Origin: Candidatus Omnitrophota bacterium
Lineage (GTDB): Bacteria > Omnitrophota > Gorgyraeia > DTHP01
Assembly: GCA_023818555.1 (NCBI GenBank)
Contig: JAMWCG010000047.1
Coordinates: forward strand, 1 to 7,246
Direction: 5' to 3'
DNA: 7,246 nt
Shown here: positions 1-5,234 of the stretch, piece by piece
How positions within the stretch are numbered: the stretch's first letter is position 1
Layout: each line of letters opens with the position of its first letter
Notes under the pieces: generated by a model
Database searches by the model: none
The model's input: the letters and a program-made list of their open reading frames with translations, nothing else
Told to the model about the DNA's origin: nothing
Translations under genes and position numbers: made by a program

Positions 1-948
1 CCTTACCAAAGCTCCTTCTAATTCCCGAATATTATTTTTAATCTTTTCGGAGATAAAAAGAATTACTTCTTGGGGAACCTCAATATTTGCCAACTCCGCT
101 TTCTTGCGTAAAATAGCGCTCCGGGTTTCAAAGTCAGGAGGCTGAATATCTGTAACTAACCCCCAACCAAAACGCGAGACTAAGCGTTCTTCTAAACCTT
201 GAATGTCTTTGGGAGAACGGTCACTGGAAAGCACAATCTGTTTATGAGCATCGTAAAGAGTATTGAAAGTATGGAAAAATTCTTCCTGGGTACTTTCCTT
301 TCCGGCAATGAAATAGATATCGTCAATAAGCAGGATATCAATATTGCGATAGCGTTCTCTAAATTTTTGCGTGGTGCGATTCTGAATGGCACTGATTAAT
401 TGATTGGTAAAATCTTCGCTGGAGATATAGACCATATGGGTTTGCGGATTTTTATGATAAATATAGTGAGCGATTGCCTGAAGGAGATGAGTCTTCCCCA
501 GCCCCACTCCTCCATAGATAAATAAAGGATTATAGGCTCGGGAAGGAGATTCTGCCACTGCCAAACAGGCCGCATGGGCAAAACGATTACTTGCCCCTAC
601 CACAAAATTCTCAAAAGTATAAAGCGGATTTAATCTCAATTTTCCCTCTTCCCTTTTATTCTGAAGAGAAGAAAACCCTGGTGAATTGTCTATATCCCGG
701 CGGGAAACAAAATCTATTTTGATGTCTCCCTGACCAATCTCTTGTAGTGCTTCCTTAAATACTTTTCCGTAGCGTTCTTTAAGCCATTCACTAAAAAATT
801 GGTCAGGAGTTCCCACGATTAAAGTAGTGTCATCCCAGCCCAGAGGTTGCAGTATAGAAAACCAAGTTTCGTAGCTCCGGGGATGGATTTTTTTCTCTAT
901 AACCGAAAGCAGAACTGACCACAACGCGTTTTTATTTTTTTCTTCCAT
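1..948 (-). CDS. dnaA: Chromosomal replication initiator protein DnaA (3' end cut off by window edge)
   Basis: Initiator ATPase that binds DnaA boxes and melts the origin. The minus-strand frame is open from ATG at 948-946 to the window edge, giving 316 residues of a protein usually about 440-460 long; the missing part is the end of the AAA+ lid and the DNA-binding domain IV. Domain I (about 1-85) is followed by a short linker (about 86-105) and the AAA+ domain. Visible motifs are Walker A GGVGLGKT (146-153), Walker B LLIDD (206-210), the helix around QEEFFHTFN (221-229), sensor 1 SSDR (241-244), the arginine-finger region ERLVSRFGWGL (254-264) and sensor 2 around NIRELEGAL (306-314). The usual DDIQFLAGKE reads DDIYFIAGKE here. 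The start is secure: an in-frame TAA lies five codons upstream with no other start between. There is no Shine-Dalgarno sequence, and the promoter is very close. dnaA is divergent from rpmH across the putative oriC. Confidence 0.97.
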   Translation of the reverse strand, partial: MEEKNKNALWSVLLSVIEKKIHPRSYETWFSILQPLGWDDTTLIVGTPDQFFSEWLKERYGKVFKEALQEIGQGDIKIDFVSRRDIDNSPGFSSLQNKREEGKLRLNPLYTFENFVVGASNRFAHAACLAVAESPSRAYNPLFIYGGVGLGKTHLLQAIAHYIYHKNPQTHMVYISSEDFTNQLISAIQNRTTQKFRERYRNIDILLIDDIYFIAGKESTQEEFFHTFNTLYDAHKQIVLSSDRSPKDIQGLEERLVSRFGWGLVTDIQPPDFETRSAILRKKAELANIEVPQEVILFISEKIKNNIRELEGALVR

Positions 949-962
949 GGATGCGTGGAATT

Positions 963-991
963 ATTATAAAATATAAAAAAAGATTTGTCAA
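963..991 (-). promoter_or_regulatory. dnaA promoter, perfect -35/-10 consensus
   Basis: On the minus strand the sequence reads TTGACA (plus-strand 986-991), a 17-base spacer (969-985), then TATAAT (plus-strand 963-968). Both hexamers and the spacer match the sigma-70 consensus exactly. The predicted transcription start, 6-8 bases past the -10, falls near 955-957, only about 8 bases before the dnaA ATG at 948. The two DnaA boxes lie 10-35 bases upstream of the -35, a position compatible with DnaA autoregulation, although that is an inference. Confidence 0.85.
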
Positions 992-1001
992 CACAAAATA
1001 G

Positions 1002-1010
1002 TTATCCACA
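1002..1010 (+). promoter_or_regulatory. DnaA box 1 (TTATCCACA)
   Basis: TTATCCACA is an exact match to the high-affinity DnaA box consensus TTATNCACA. It begins 11 bases before the second box, so the two sit on about the same face of the helix, in the same orientation. It is 10 bases upstream of the dnaA -35 element. Confidence 0.88.
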
Positions 1011-1012
1011 TT

Positions 1013-1021
1013 TTATACACA
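1013..1021 (+). promoter_or_regulatory. DnaA box 2 (TTATACACA)
   Basis: TTATACACA also matches the consensus TTATNCACA. It is two bases downstream of box 1 in the same orientation and is followed directly by GGAGG (1022-1026), which could be the GC-rich spacer seen beside the innermost DnaA box in some origins. Confidence 0.82.
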
Positions 1022-1040
1022 GGAGGTTAAGCTTATTTAC

Positions 1041-1068
1041 TTGACTTGGGAAAAATTTTGTTTAAAAT
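1041..1068 (+). promoter_or_regulatory. Promoter of the rpmH-yidD-yidC unit
   Basis: TTGACT (1041-1046), a 16-base spacer, then TAAAAT (1063-1068): each hexamer differs by one base from the sigma-70 consensus. The predicted start near 1075 leaves a leader of about 28 bases containing AAGGAG (1093-1098) four bases before the rpmH ATG. This is the only clear promoter I can see for the rightward unit. Confidence 0.7.
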
Positions 1069-1102
1069 ATATGACGCTATTTTTGTTTGAAAAAGGAGCA
1101 AA

Positions 1103-1240
1103 ATGAAAAAAAAACTGCGTCCAATTACTCTCTTGAAGAGAAAAAGAAAACATGGATTCCGAAAGCGGATGGCTAACCGCTGGGGAAGAGAAGTGTTAAA
1201 GAGAAGAAGAAAAAAAGGAAGAAGACGGTTGACGGTTTAA
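1103..1240 (+). CDS. rpmH: 50S ribosomal protein L34
   Basis: Small basic protein of the large ribosomal subunit, 45 residues, the normal family length. It carries the family signature LKRKRKHGFRKRM (about 11-23) and ends in GRRRLTV, close to the usual GRKRLSV. About half the residues are Lys or Arg. The start ATG has AAGGAG four bases upstream. It is the first gene of the rightward unit. In most bacteria rnpA follows at once; here the stop is three bases from the yidD start, and no frame in the overlap can hold an RNase P protein. Confidence 0.97.
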   Translation: MKKKLRPITLLKRKRKHGFRKRMANRWGREVLKRRRKKGRRRLTV

Positions 1241-1243
1241 AAG

Positions 1244-1456
1244 ATGTTGAAAAATTTACTCCTCCTGGGGTTAGAGGTTTATAAAGATTTCTTTGCGGGA
1301 CTCTTTCCCCAAAGTTGTCGTTTCTTTCCCAGTTGTTCTGAGTACATGCAAGAAGCGATAAAGAAAAAGGGAATCTGGAAAGGGATAGGTAGGGGAATAA
1401 GCCGGATTTTGCGCTGTCATCCTTTTCATCCGGGAGGATATGACCCGGTAAAATAA
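1244..1456 (+). CDS. yidD: Membrane protein insertion efficiency factor YidD
   Basis: Short protein of 70 residues thought to help membrane-protein insertion together with YidC. It has the whole family pattern: an amphipathic hydrophobic N-terminus (about 1-21), CRFFPSCSEYMQEAI (25-39), RILRCHPFHPGG (54-65) and a terminal YDPV. The three conserved cysteines are C25, C31 and C58. The ATG lies three bases after the rpmH stop with no clear Shine-Dalgarno, so its translation is probably coupled to rpmH. It lies directly before yidC, the usual arrangement. Confidence 0.95.
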   Translation: MLKNLLLLGLEVYKDFFAGLFPQSCRFFPSCSEYMQEAIKKKGIWKGIGRGISRILRCHPFHPGGYDPVK

Positions 1457-1467
1457 GGAGAGTCTTT

Positions 1468-3009
1468 ATGGAGAAAAAGAGCTTTCTGGGGTTCTTACTC
1501 ATCCTTTTGCTCCTCTTGCTTTATCCTTATTATCTTAGCCTCTTTTCTCCTCCCCAGCAGAAAAAAATTACCAAGATGCGCGAATTCACCCCCACAGAGA
1601 CCCCTTCGTCTCAATATATTGAAATTAAAGAACTTAAAAATTATGATACAGTTCATGATACGGTTATCCGAAATAATTTATTGGAAATAAAAACCTCCAA
1701 CCAAGGAGGAGGGATTAATTTGATACGGTTGATACGGTTCAATGCAACTCTTTATAATTCAGATAATTATGATAAAAATATCTTCTTTTTCAGTGAACCT
1801 CTCCTCAATTATGACCTTAATAAGGCACACTATACCTATACTGAGCAGGAAAAGAGAATAGAATACCATTTAAGTTTACCCGGGGAATTTGCCTTGGAAA
1901 AAATTTTTGCTTTGCAGGAGGATTCCTATTTATTAAGTTTTACACTCCGGATAAAAAATCTTAGTCCCCAACCCTTACCCGTTAATCTGAGTCTTTTGGC
2001 AGGAGAAAATTTTTTACCTCAAGAGCCCTGGGAGGAGCGCTATTGGGAAATCGTTTATCCTCAAGCAGAGAAAATAAGACATGAATTCTTTCGTCAAATC
2101 CGGCATTCCCAGATTTATCTTGCTCCCTTACCCTGGTTTGCGCTTAAAAACAAATATTTTGTGCAAATCTTGGTCCCTTCTGCAGAAAATGTTTCCTTTG
2201 CTCTCCAGCGCGGAGCACCTCGCTCTCTAAGAATTATCTCCCAGTTTCCCGTAACCATTCTCCCTCCTGAAGGCAGCCGGGAAGAAAATTTCTTAATCTA
2301 TTTTGGTCCCCTTGACAGTGAGGTGCTCAAGAGGTATAATAAAACCTGGGCTGAGGTGGTCTATTATGGGATGTTTGATGGGATAGCCAAATTTATCCTT
2401 AAACTGCTCAAACTTGGATTTGCCTTTTTTAAGAATTATGGATTAGCGATTATCTTTCTTTCTTTTTTAGTAAATCTCTTTCTTTTTCCTTTTACCTGGA
2501 AGAGTACGAAGGCAATGCGCGCTTTACAGAATATCCAACCCCAAATAGAACAATTGCGCAAAACTTATGGCCAGGATGTGCAGAGATTAAACCGGGAAAT
2601 CTTAGAACTTTACCGTAAGCATAAAGTCAATCCCTTGGGAGGTTGTCTTCCCCTCTTTTTGCAGATGCCGATTTTTATCTCTCTTTATCAAGTGCTGGTG
2701 CGGGCAATTGAATTAAAGGGAGCAAAATTCCTCTGGATAAAAGACCTTGCTCTCCCGGATGCACTCATTACTTTTCCCCGCAATTTTTTCTTTATAAATT
2801 CTTTAAATTTACTTCCTTTAATCATGGCAGGGATGGTTTTTCTGCAGCAGAAGAAGACCCAGGTTTATTCCTCTTCCCAGAGACAAACTGCTTGGTTTAT
2901 GCCTTTATTTTTAGGGTTTATTTTTTATAATTTTCCTGCGGGGGTAGTCCTTTATTGGTTAATCAGCACAGGGTTGAATTTATGCTTTTCCTGGAGATTG
3001 CAGGGTTAA
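1468..3009 (+). CDS. yidC: Membrane protein insertase YidC (YidC/Oxa1/Alb3 family)
   Basis: Inserts and folds inner-membrane proteins, alone or with SecYEG. It is 513 residues long, in the range for diderm YidC. An N-terminal anchor (about 5-26) is followed by a periplasmic beta-rich domain (about 45-290) and the conserved insertase domain (about 298-508). Within the latter are a transmembrane segment GLAIIFLSFLVNLFLFPFT (325-343), a cytoplasmic helical hairpin (about 345-388), the hallmark VNPLGGCLPLFLQMPIF (387-403) and later segments at about 445-460, 476-490 and 490-507. The hydrophilic-groove position, Arg in E. coli and Bacillus and Lys in some lineages, is Asn336. The C-terminus stops soon after the last segment, with no long basic tail. 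AAGGAG (1455-1460), overlapping the yidD stop, sets the start. The jag gene that often follows is absent. Confidence 0.96.
   Translation: MEKKSFLGFLLILLLLLLYPYYLSLFSPPQQKKITKMREFTPTETPSSQYIEIKELKNYDTVHDTVIRNNLLEIKTSNQGGGINLIRLIRFNATLYNSDNYDKNIFFFSEPLLNYDLNKAHYTYTEQEKRIEYHLSLPGEFALEKIFALQEDSYLLSFTLRIKNLSPQPLPVNLSLLAGENFLPQEPWEERYWEIVYPQAEKIRHEFFRQIRHSQIYLAPLPWFALKNKYFVQILVPSAENVSFALQRGAPRSLRIISQFPVTILPPEGSREENFLIYFGPLDSEVLKRYNKTWAEVVYYGMFDGIAKFILKLLKLGFAFFKNYGLAIIFLSFLVNLFLFPFTWKSTKAMRALQNIQPQIEQLRKTYGQDVQRLNREILELYRKHKVNPLGGCLPLFLQMPIFISLYQVLVRAIELKGAKFLWIKDLALPDALITFPRNFFFINSLNLLPLIMAGMVFLQQKKTQVYSSSQRQTAWFMPLFLGFIFYNFPAGVVLYWLISTGLNLCFSWRLQG
1645..1739 (+). repeat. Four copies of the 9-mer GATAC(A/G)GTT inside yidC
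   Basis: GATACAGTT at 1645-1653 and GATACGGTT at 1657-1665, 1722-1730 and 1731-1739. The first pair is an imperfect 12-base tandem read as DTVH DTVI; the second is a perfect 9-base tandem read in a different frame as LIR LIR. They lie at the start of the periplasmic domain (residues 60-67 and 85-90). They may be local slippage duplications; no function is evident. Confidence 0.5.
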
Positions 3010-3019
3010 AAGATTAGAG

Positions 3020-3035
3020 ATTTTCACGTGAAAAT
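3020..3035. promoter_or_regulatory. parS: parS-like ParB-binding centromere site upstream of parA
   Basis: ATTTTCACGTGAAAAT is a perfect 16-base inverted repeat. Its inner 12 bases, TTTCACGTGAAA, equal the core of the bacterial consensus parS (TGTTTCACGTGAAACA); only the two outermost bases on each side differ. It ends two bases before the parA ATG, in the gap between yidC and parA. I found no other CACGTG in the window. The association with parA and parB makes a real ParB site likely. Its position over the ribosome-binding region also makes autoregulation plausible. Confidence 0.8.
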
Positions 3036-3037
3036 TT

Positions 3038-3835
3038 ATGGGCAAAATTATCGCCATTTGTAATCAAAAAGGAGGGGTAGGGAAGACTACTACCTGCATC
3101 AACCTTTCTGCGGCCCTTACTTACTTAGGGAAAAAAGTATTAATTATAGACTTAGACCCTCAAGGGAATGCTACCAGTGGGTTGGGGATAGATAAACATA
3201 AATTAACCCATTCAATTTATCAGGCTCTTTTAAAAGAAGTAGTTTTAAGCGAGATCATCTTACCTACTTCCCTGGACCTGCTTAAATTAATCCCTGCGCA
3301 GATAGAATTAATTGGGGCAGAGGTAGAATTGAATAGAATAGAGGGAGGGCAGTTTGTTTTAAAGAAGATTCTAAGCGGGATTGAAGAAAATTTTGATTTC
3401 CTTTTTATTGACCTTCCTCCTTCCTTAGGGATGCTCACTGTAAATGCCTTAACCGCGGCTCATTCGGTGCTTATTCCTATTCAATGTGAATATTATGCCT
3501 TAGAGGGTTTAAGTCAGTTATTGTTTACCTTAGAGAAAGTAAAACAGGCATTCAATCCTGGTTTATTAAGGGAAGGGATCCTCCTGACCATGGCGGATTT
3601 TCGCACCAATCTTTCTCAAGAAGTAATCGCGGAGGCAAGACGTCATTTTGGTAATGAGGTTTATCAAACAGTGATTCCGCGCAGTATTCGTTTAAGTGAG
3701 GCTCCAGGGTTTGGAAAACCTATTTTTCTCTATGCTCCGGAAAGTCAAGGAGCAATAAAGTATAGAGAACTTGCGCAGGAATTTCTCCTCCATAACACAG
3801 AGATTAATGTAAATGCTAATATTTCATCAGGTTAA
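3038..3835 (+). CDS. parA: Chromosome partitioning ATPase ParA (Soj)
   Basis: DNA-binding Walker-type ATPase that moves ParB-parS complexes and so segregates the origin region. It has 265 residues, typical of the chromosomal ParA/Soj type without an N-terminal helix-turn-helix. The deviant Walker A KGGVGKTT (11-18) includes the signature lysine K11, with catalytic K16. Walker A' is DLDPQGN (38-44) and Walker B FLFIDLPP (121-128). EYYALEGL (151-158), RTNLSQEV (189-196) and SIRLSEAPGFGKPI (216-229) are all family hallmarks. The start is fixed by the canonical beginning MGKIIAICNQKGG. There is no Shine-Dalgarno; the parS-like palindrome occupies that place. yidC ends 28 bases upstream and parB starts 12 bases downstream. 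Confidence 0.97.
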   Translation: MGKIIAICNQKGGVGKTTTCINLSAALTYLGKKVLIIDLDPQGNATSGLGIDKHKLTHSIYQALLKEVVLSEIILPTSLDLLKLIPAQIELIGAEVELNRIEGGQFVLKKILSGIEENFDFLFIDLPPSLGMLTVNALTAAHSVLIPIQCEYYALEGLSQLLFTLEKVKQAFNPGLLREGILLTMADFRTNLSQEVIAEARRHFGNEVYQTVIPRSIRLSEAPGFGKPIFLYAPESQGAIKYRELAQEFLLHNTEINVNANISSG

Positions 3836-3847
3836 ATGAGGTGAGCC

Positions 3848-4705
3848 ATGGAAAAGAGAAAAGCCTTGGGAAGAGGCTTAGAGGCTTTGATTCCCGTAAG
3901 TTCCGAGCCTAAAAATTTGCAATCTATTGTAAATATTAATGTTACAGATATAATTTCTAACAAATATCAGCCCCGGCAAAATTTTTCTTCTCCGGGGATG
4001 CAGGAGTTAATTACTTCTATTCGGGAGAAAGGATTTATTCAACCCTTAATTGTGCGCCGTATCCCCTCGGGATATGAACTAATTGCCGGAGAGCGACGCT
4101 TAAGGGCAGCTAAAGAACTCGGACTGGCACAAGTGCCTGTAATTATTAAAGATGTGAAAGAAGAACGCGATTTGTTGGAATTAGCCCTGATTGAGAATCT
4201 CCAGCGCGAGGATCTCAATCCCATAGAGAAGGCCCAAGCCTATAAAAGATTAATTGAGGAATTTGGCTTAAGTCAGGAAGAAGTAGCCCGGCGCGTGGGA
4301 AAAGAAGTGATTTCCATTATCAATACTTTACGCATTCTCCGTCTCCCCGCGGAAATCCAGGAGAAAATTGCCCAAGGAGAGTTGAGTGAAGGACATGCCC
4401 GGGCAATCCTCTCTCTGGATGATATCCAGGCACAGATAAGATTTGCGCAACTTATTGTTGAACAAGGGCTTTCGGTCCGGGAAGCGGAAAACAGAGCCAG
4501 AAAATTGAAGGGCAAAAAGCGAAAAAAATCTCCGGATTTCTCAAAACGCGATCCCCAGGTGCAGGTCTGGGAAGAAGAATTGCAGCATATCTTTGGCACA
4601 AAAGTGCGGATTATGCATCGCCGGGAGCGCGGTAAGATTGAAATGGAATATTATTCACTTCCTGACTTGGAAAGATTGGTGCATCTTTTGGAGAAAGCAA
4701 AATAG
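3848..4705 (+). CDS. parB: Chromosome partitioning protein ParB (Spo0J), CTP-dependent clamp
   Basis: Binds parS, uses CTP to slide and spread, and stimulates ParA. Its 285 residues are normal. An N-terminal ParA-stimulating segment KALGRGLEALIP (5-16) is followed by the ParB/Srx CTPase domain with NKYQPR (38-43), GERRLRAA (81-88) and ENLQREDLNPIEKA (116-129). Next come the helix-turn-helix (about 140-167), a helical linker through SEGHARAIL (180-188) and a C-terminal dimerisation domain (about 235-285) after a lysine-rich linker (219-228). In the recognition helix the common GK-x-R-S pattern reads GKEVIS (151-156), so the usual Arg is Val154. GAGGTG (3838-3843) sets the start. The stop is three bases from ndk. 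Confidence 0.97.
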   Translation: MEKRKALGRGLEALIPVSSEPKNLQSIVNINVTDIISNKYQPRQNFSSPGMQELITSIREKGFIQPLIVRRIPSGYELIAGERRLRAAKELGLAQVPVIIKDVKEERDLLELALIENLQREDLNPIEKAQAYKRLIEEFGLSQEEVARRVGKEVISIINTLRILRLPAEIQEKIAQGELSEGHARAILSLDDIQAQIRFAQLIVEQGLSVREAENRARKLKGKKRKKSPDFSKRDPQVQVWEEELQHIFGTKVRIMHRRERGKIEMEYYSLPDLERLVHLLEKAK

Positions 4706-4708
4706 GCG

Positions 4709-5209
4709 ATGGTAGAACAGACCTTAGTGATTATTAAACCCGATGGTTTAAAGAAATCGCTTACCGGAAATATCCTTACCCGGCTTTCAGAAACTAAGCT
4801 GGAGATTATTGGCGCAAAAATTCTGCGTGTTTCTCGGGAACTGGCAGAGAAGCACTATGCGCATCTCAAGGATAAGCCCTTTTTTGAAGACTTAATTAAA
4901 TATATCCAGGGAGAATTTCACGGGAGGCGGAAGGTTATGGCTTTAGTTTACTGGGGAGAAGATGCGATTAGAAAAGTAAGAGAAATCTGCGGGGCGACCA
5001 ATCCTGAAGAAGCGGACCCCACTACCATCCGGGGGGCTTATGGAAGAATCACTACCAAAGGAGTTTATGAGAATGTGATTCATGCTTCACGGGATAATCA
5101 GGAAGCAGAGCGGGAGATAAAACTCTGGTTTTCTCCTGAGGAGTTGATTGTAGAAGTTTATCCCACCAAGCTTGTGGAGGAGAAGGTAAAGAAGAAGGTC
5201 TGGGCGTAG
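4709..5209 (+). CDS. ndk: Nucleoside diphosphate kinase (long form)
   Basis: Transfers the gamma-phosphate between nucleoside triphosphates and diphosphates through a phosphohistidine, balancing NTP and dNTP pools. Motifs are TLVIIKPDG (5-13, with K10), the KPFF segment (56-59), GATNPEEADP (95-104), TIRG (106-109, nucleotide-binding Arg108), the active-site His125 in NVIHAS and the AEREI segment (133-137). The length of 166 exceeds the usual 135-150. Compared by eye with E. coli Ndk there are short insertions at about 68-74 and 113-120 and a charged C-terminal extension after about residue 148. It starts three bases after parB. A GGAG at 4690 is too far for a normal ribosome-binding site, so coupled translation is likely. 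ndk is not a usual neighbour of parB. Confidence 0.94.
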   Translation: MVEQTLVIIKPDGLKKSLTGNILTRLSETKLEIIGAKILRVSRELAEKHYAHLKDKPFFEDLIKYIQGEFHGRRKVMALVYWGEDAIRKVREICGATNPEEADPTTIRGAYGRITTKGVYENVIHASRDNQEAEREIKLWFSPEELIVEVYPTKLVEEKVKKKVWA

Positions 5210-5234
5210 CGTTTTTAAAAGATGGAGATTTTCT

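Larger units (their letters stand above)
949..1102. other. oriC: Putative chromosomal origin (oriC) in the dnaA-rpmH intergenic region
   Basis: This 154-base non-coding region lies between divergent dnaA and rpmH, a classic bacterial oriC location. It has an almost pure A/T tract at 959-985, two tandem DnaA boxes at 1002-1021, a short GC-rich GGAGG at 1022-1026 and another A/T-rich stretch at 1027-1094 that includes the rpmH promoter. Either A/T tract could be the unwinding element. Two boxes are few for an origin, so further boxes may lie beyond the 3' end of dnaA (bipartite origin) or the cluster may act mainly on the dnaA promoter. A cumulative GC-skew minimum at this point of the whole chromosome would confirm it. 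Confidence 0.7.

Noticed and set aside
199..399. Plus-strand ORF of 66 codons inside dnaA.
   Set aside because: It is antisense to the conserved AAA+ domain of DnaA and resembles no known family.
985..993. TTGTCAACA as a third, degenerate DnaA box.
   Set aside because: It has two mismatches to the consensus and is fully explained as the reverse complement of the perfect dnaA -35 TTGACA.
1041..1106. Small frame starting TTG at 1041 or ATG at 1071 and ending at a TGA that overlaps the rpmH ATG, as a possible leader peptide.
   Set aside because: The AGGAGG at 1021 is 14 bases from the TTG, and both starts fall upstream of the predicted transcription start near 1075. The frame coincides with promoter elements.
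1173..1502. Minus-strand ORF of 109 codons opposite rpmH, yidD and the start of yidC, about the size of RnpA.
   Set aside because: It lacks the RNR-type RnpA motif, runs antisense to three clearly conserved genes, and reads as low-complexity Phe/Leu/Ser-rich sequence, so it is a shadow frame.
3019..3036. Inverted repeat after yidC as a rho-independent terminator.
   Set aside because: The stem is six mostly A/T pairs with no following T-run, and it carries the 12-base parS core, so a ParB site is far more likely.
4273..4599. Minus-strand ORF of 108 codons opposite parB.
   Set aside because: It is antisense to a fully conserved ParB reading frame, is Ser/Arg-rich, has no recognisable domain and lacks its own ribosome-binding site.
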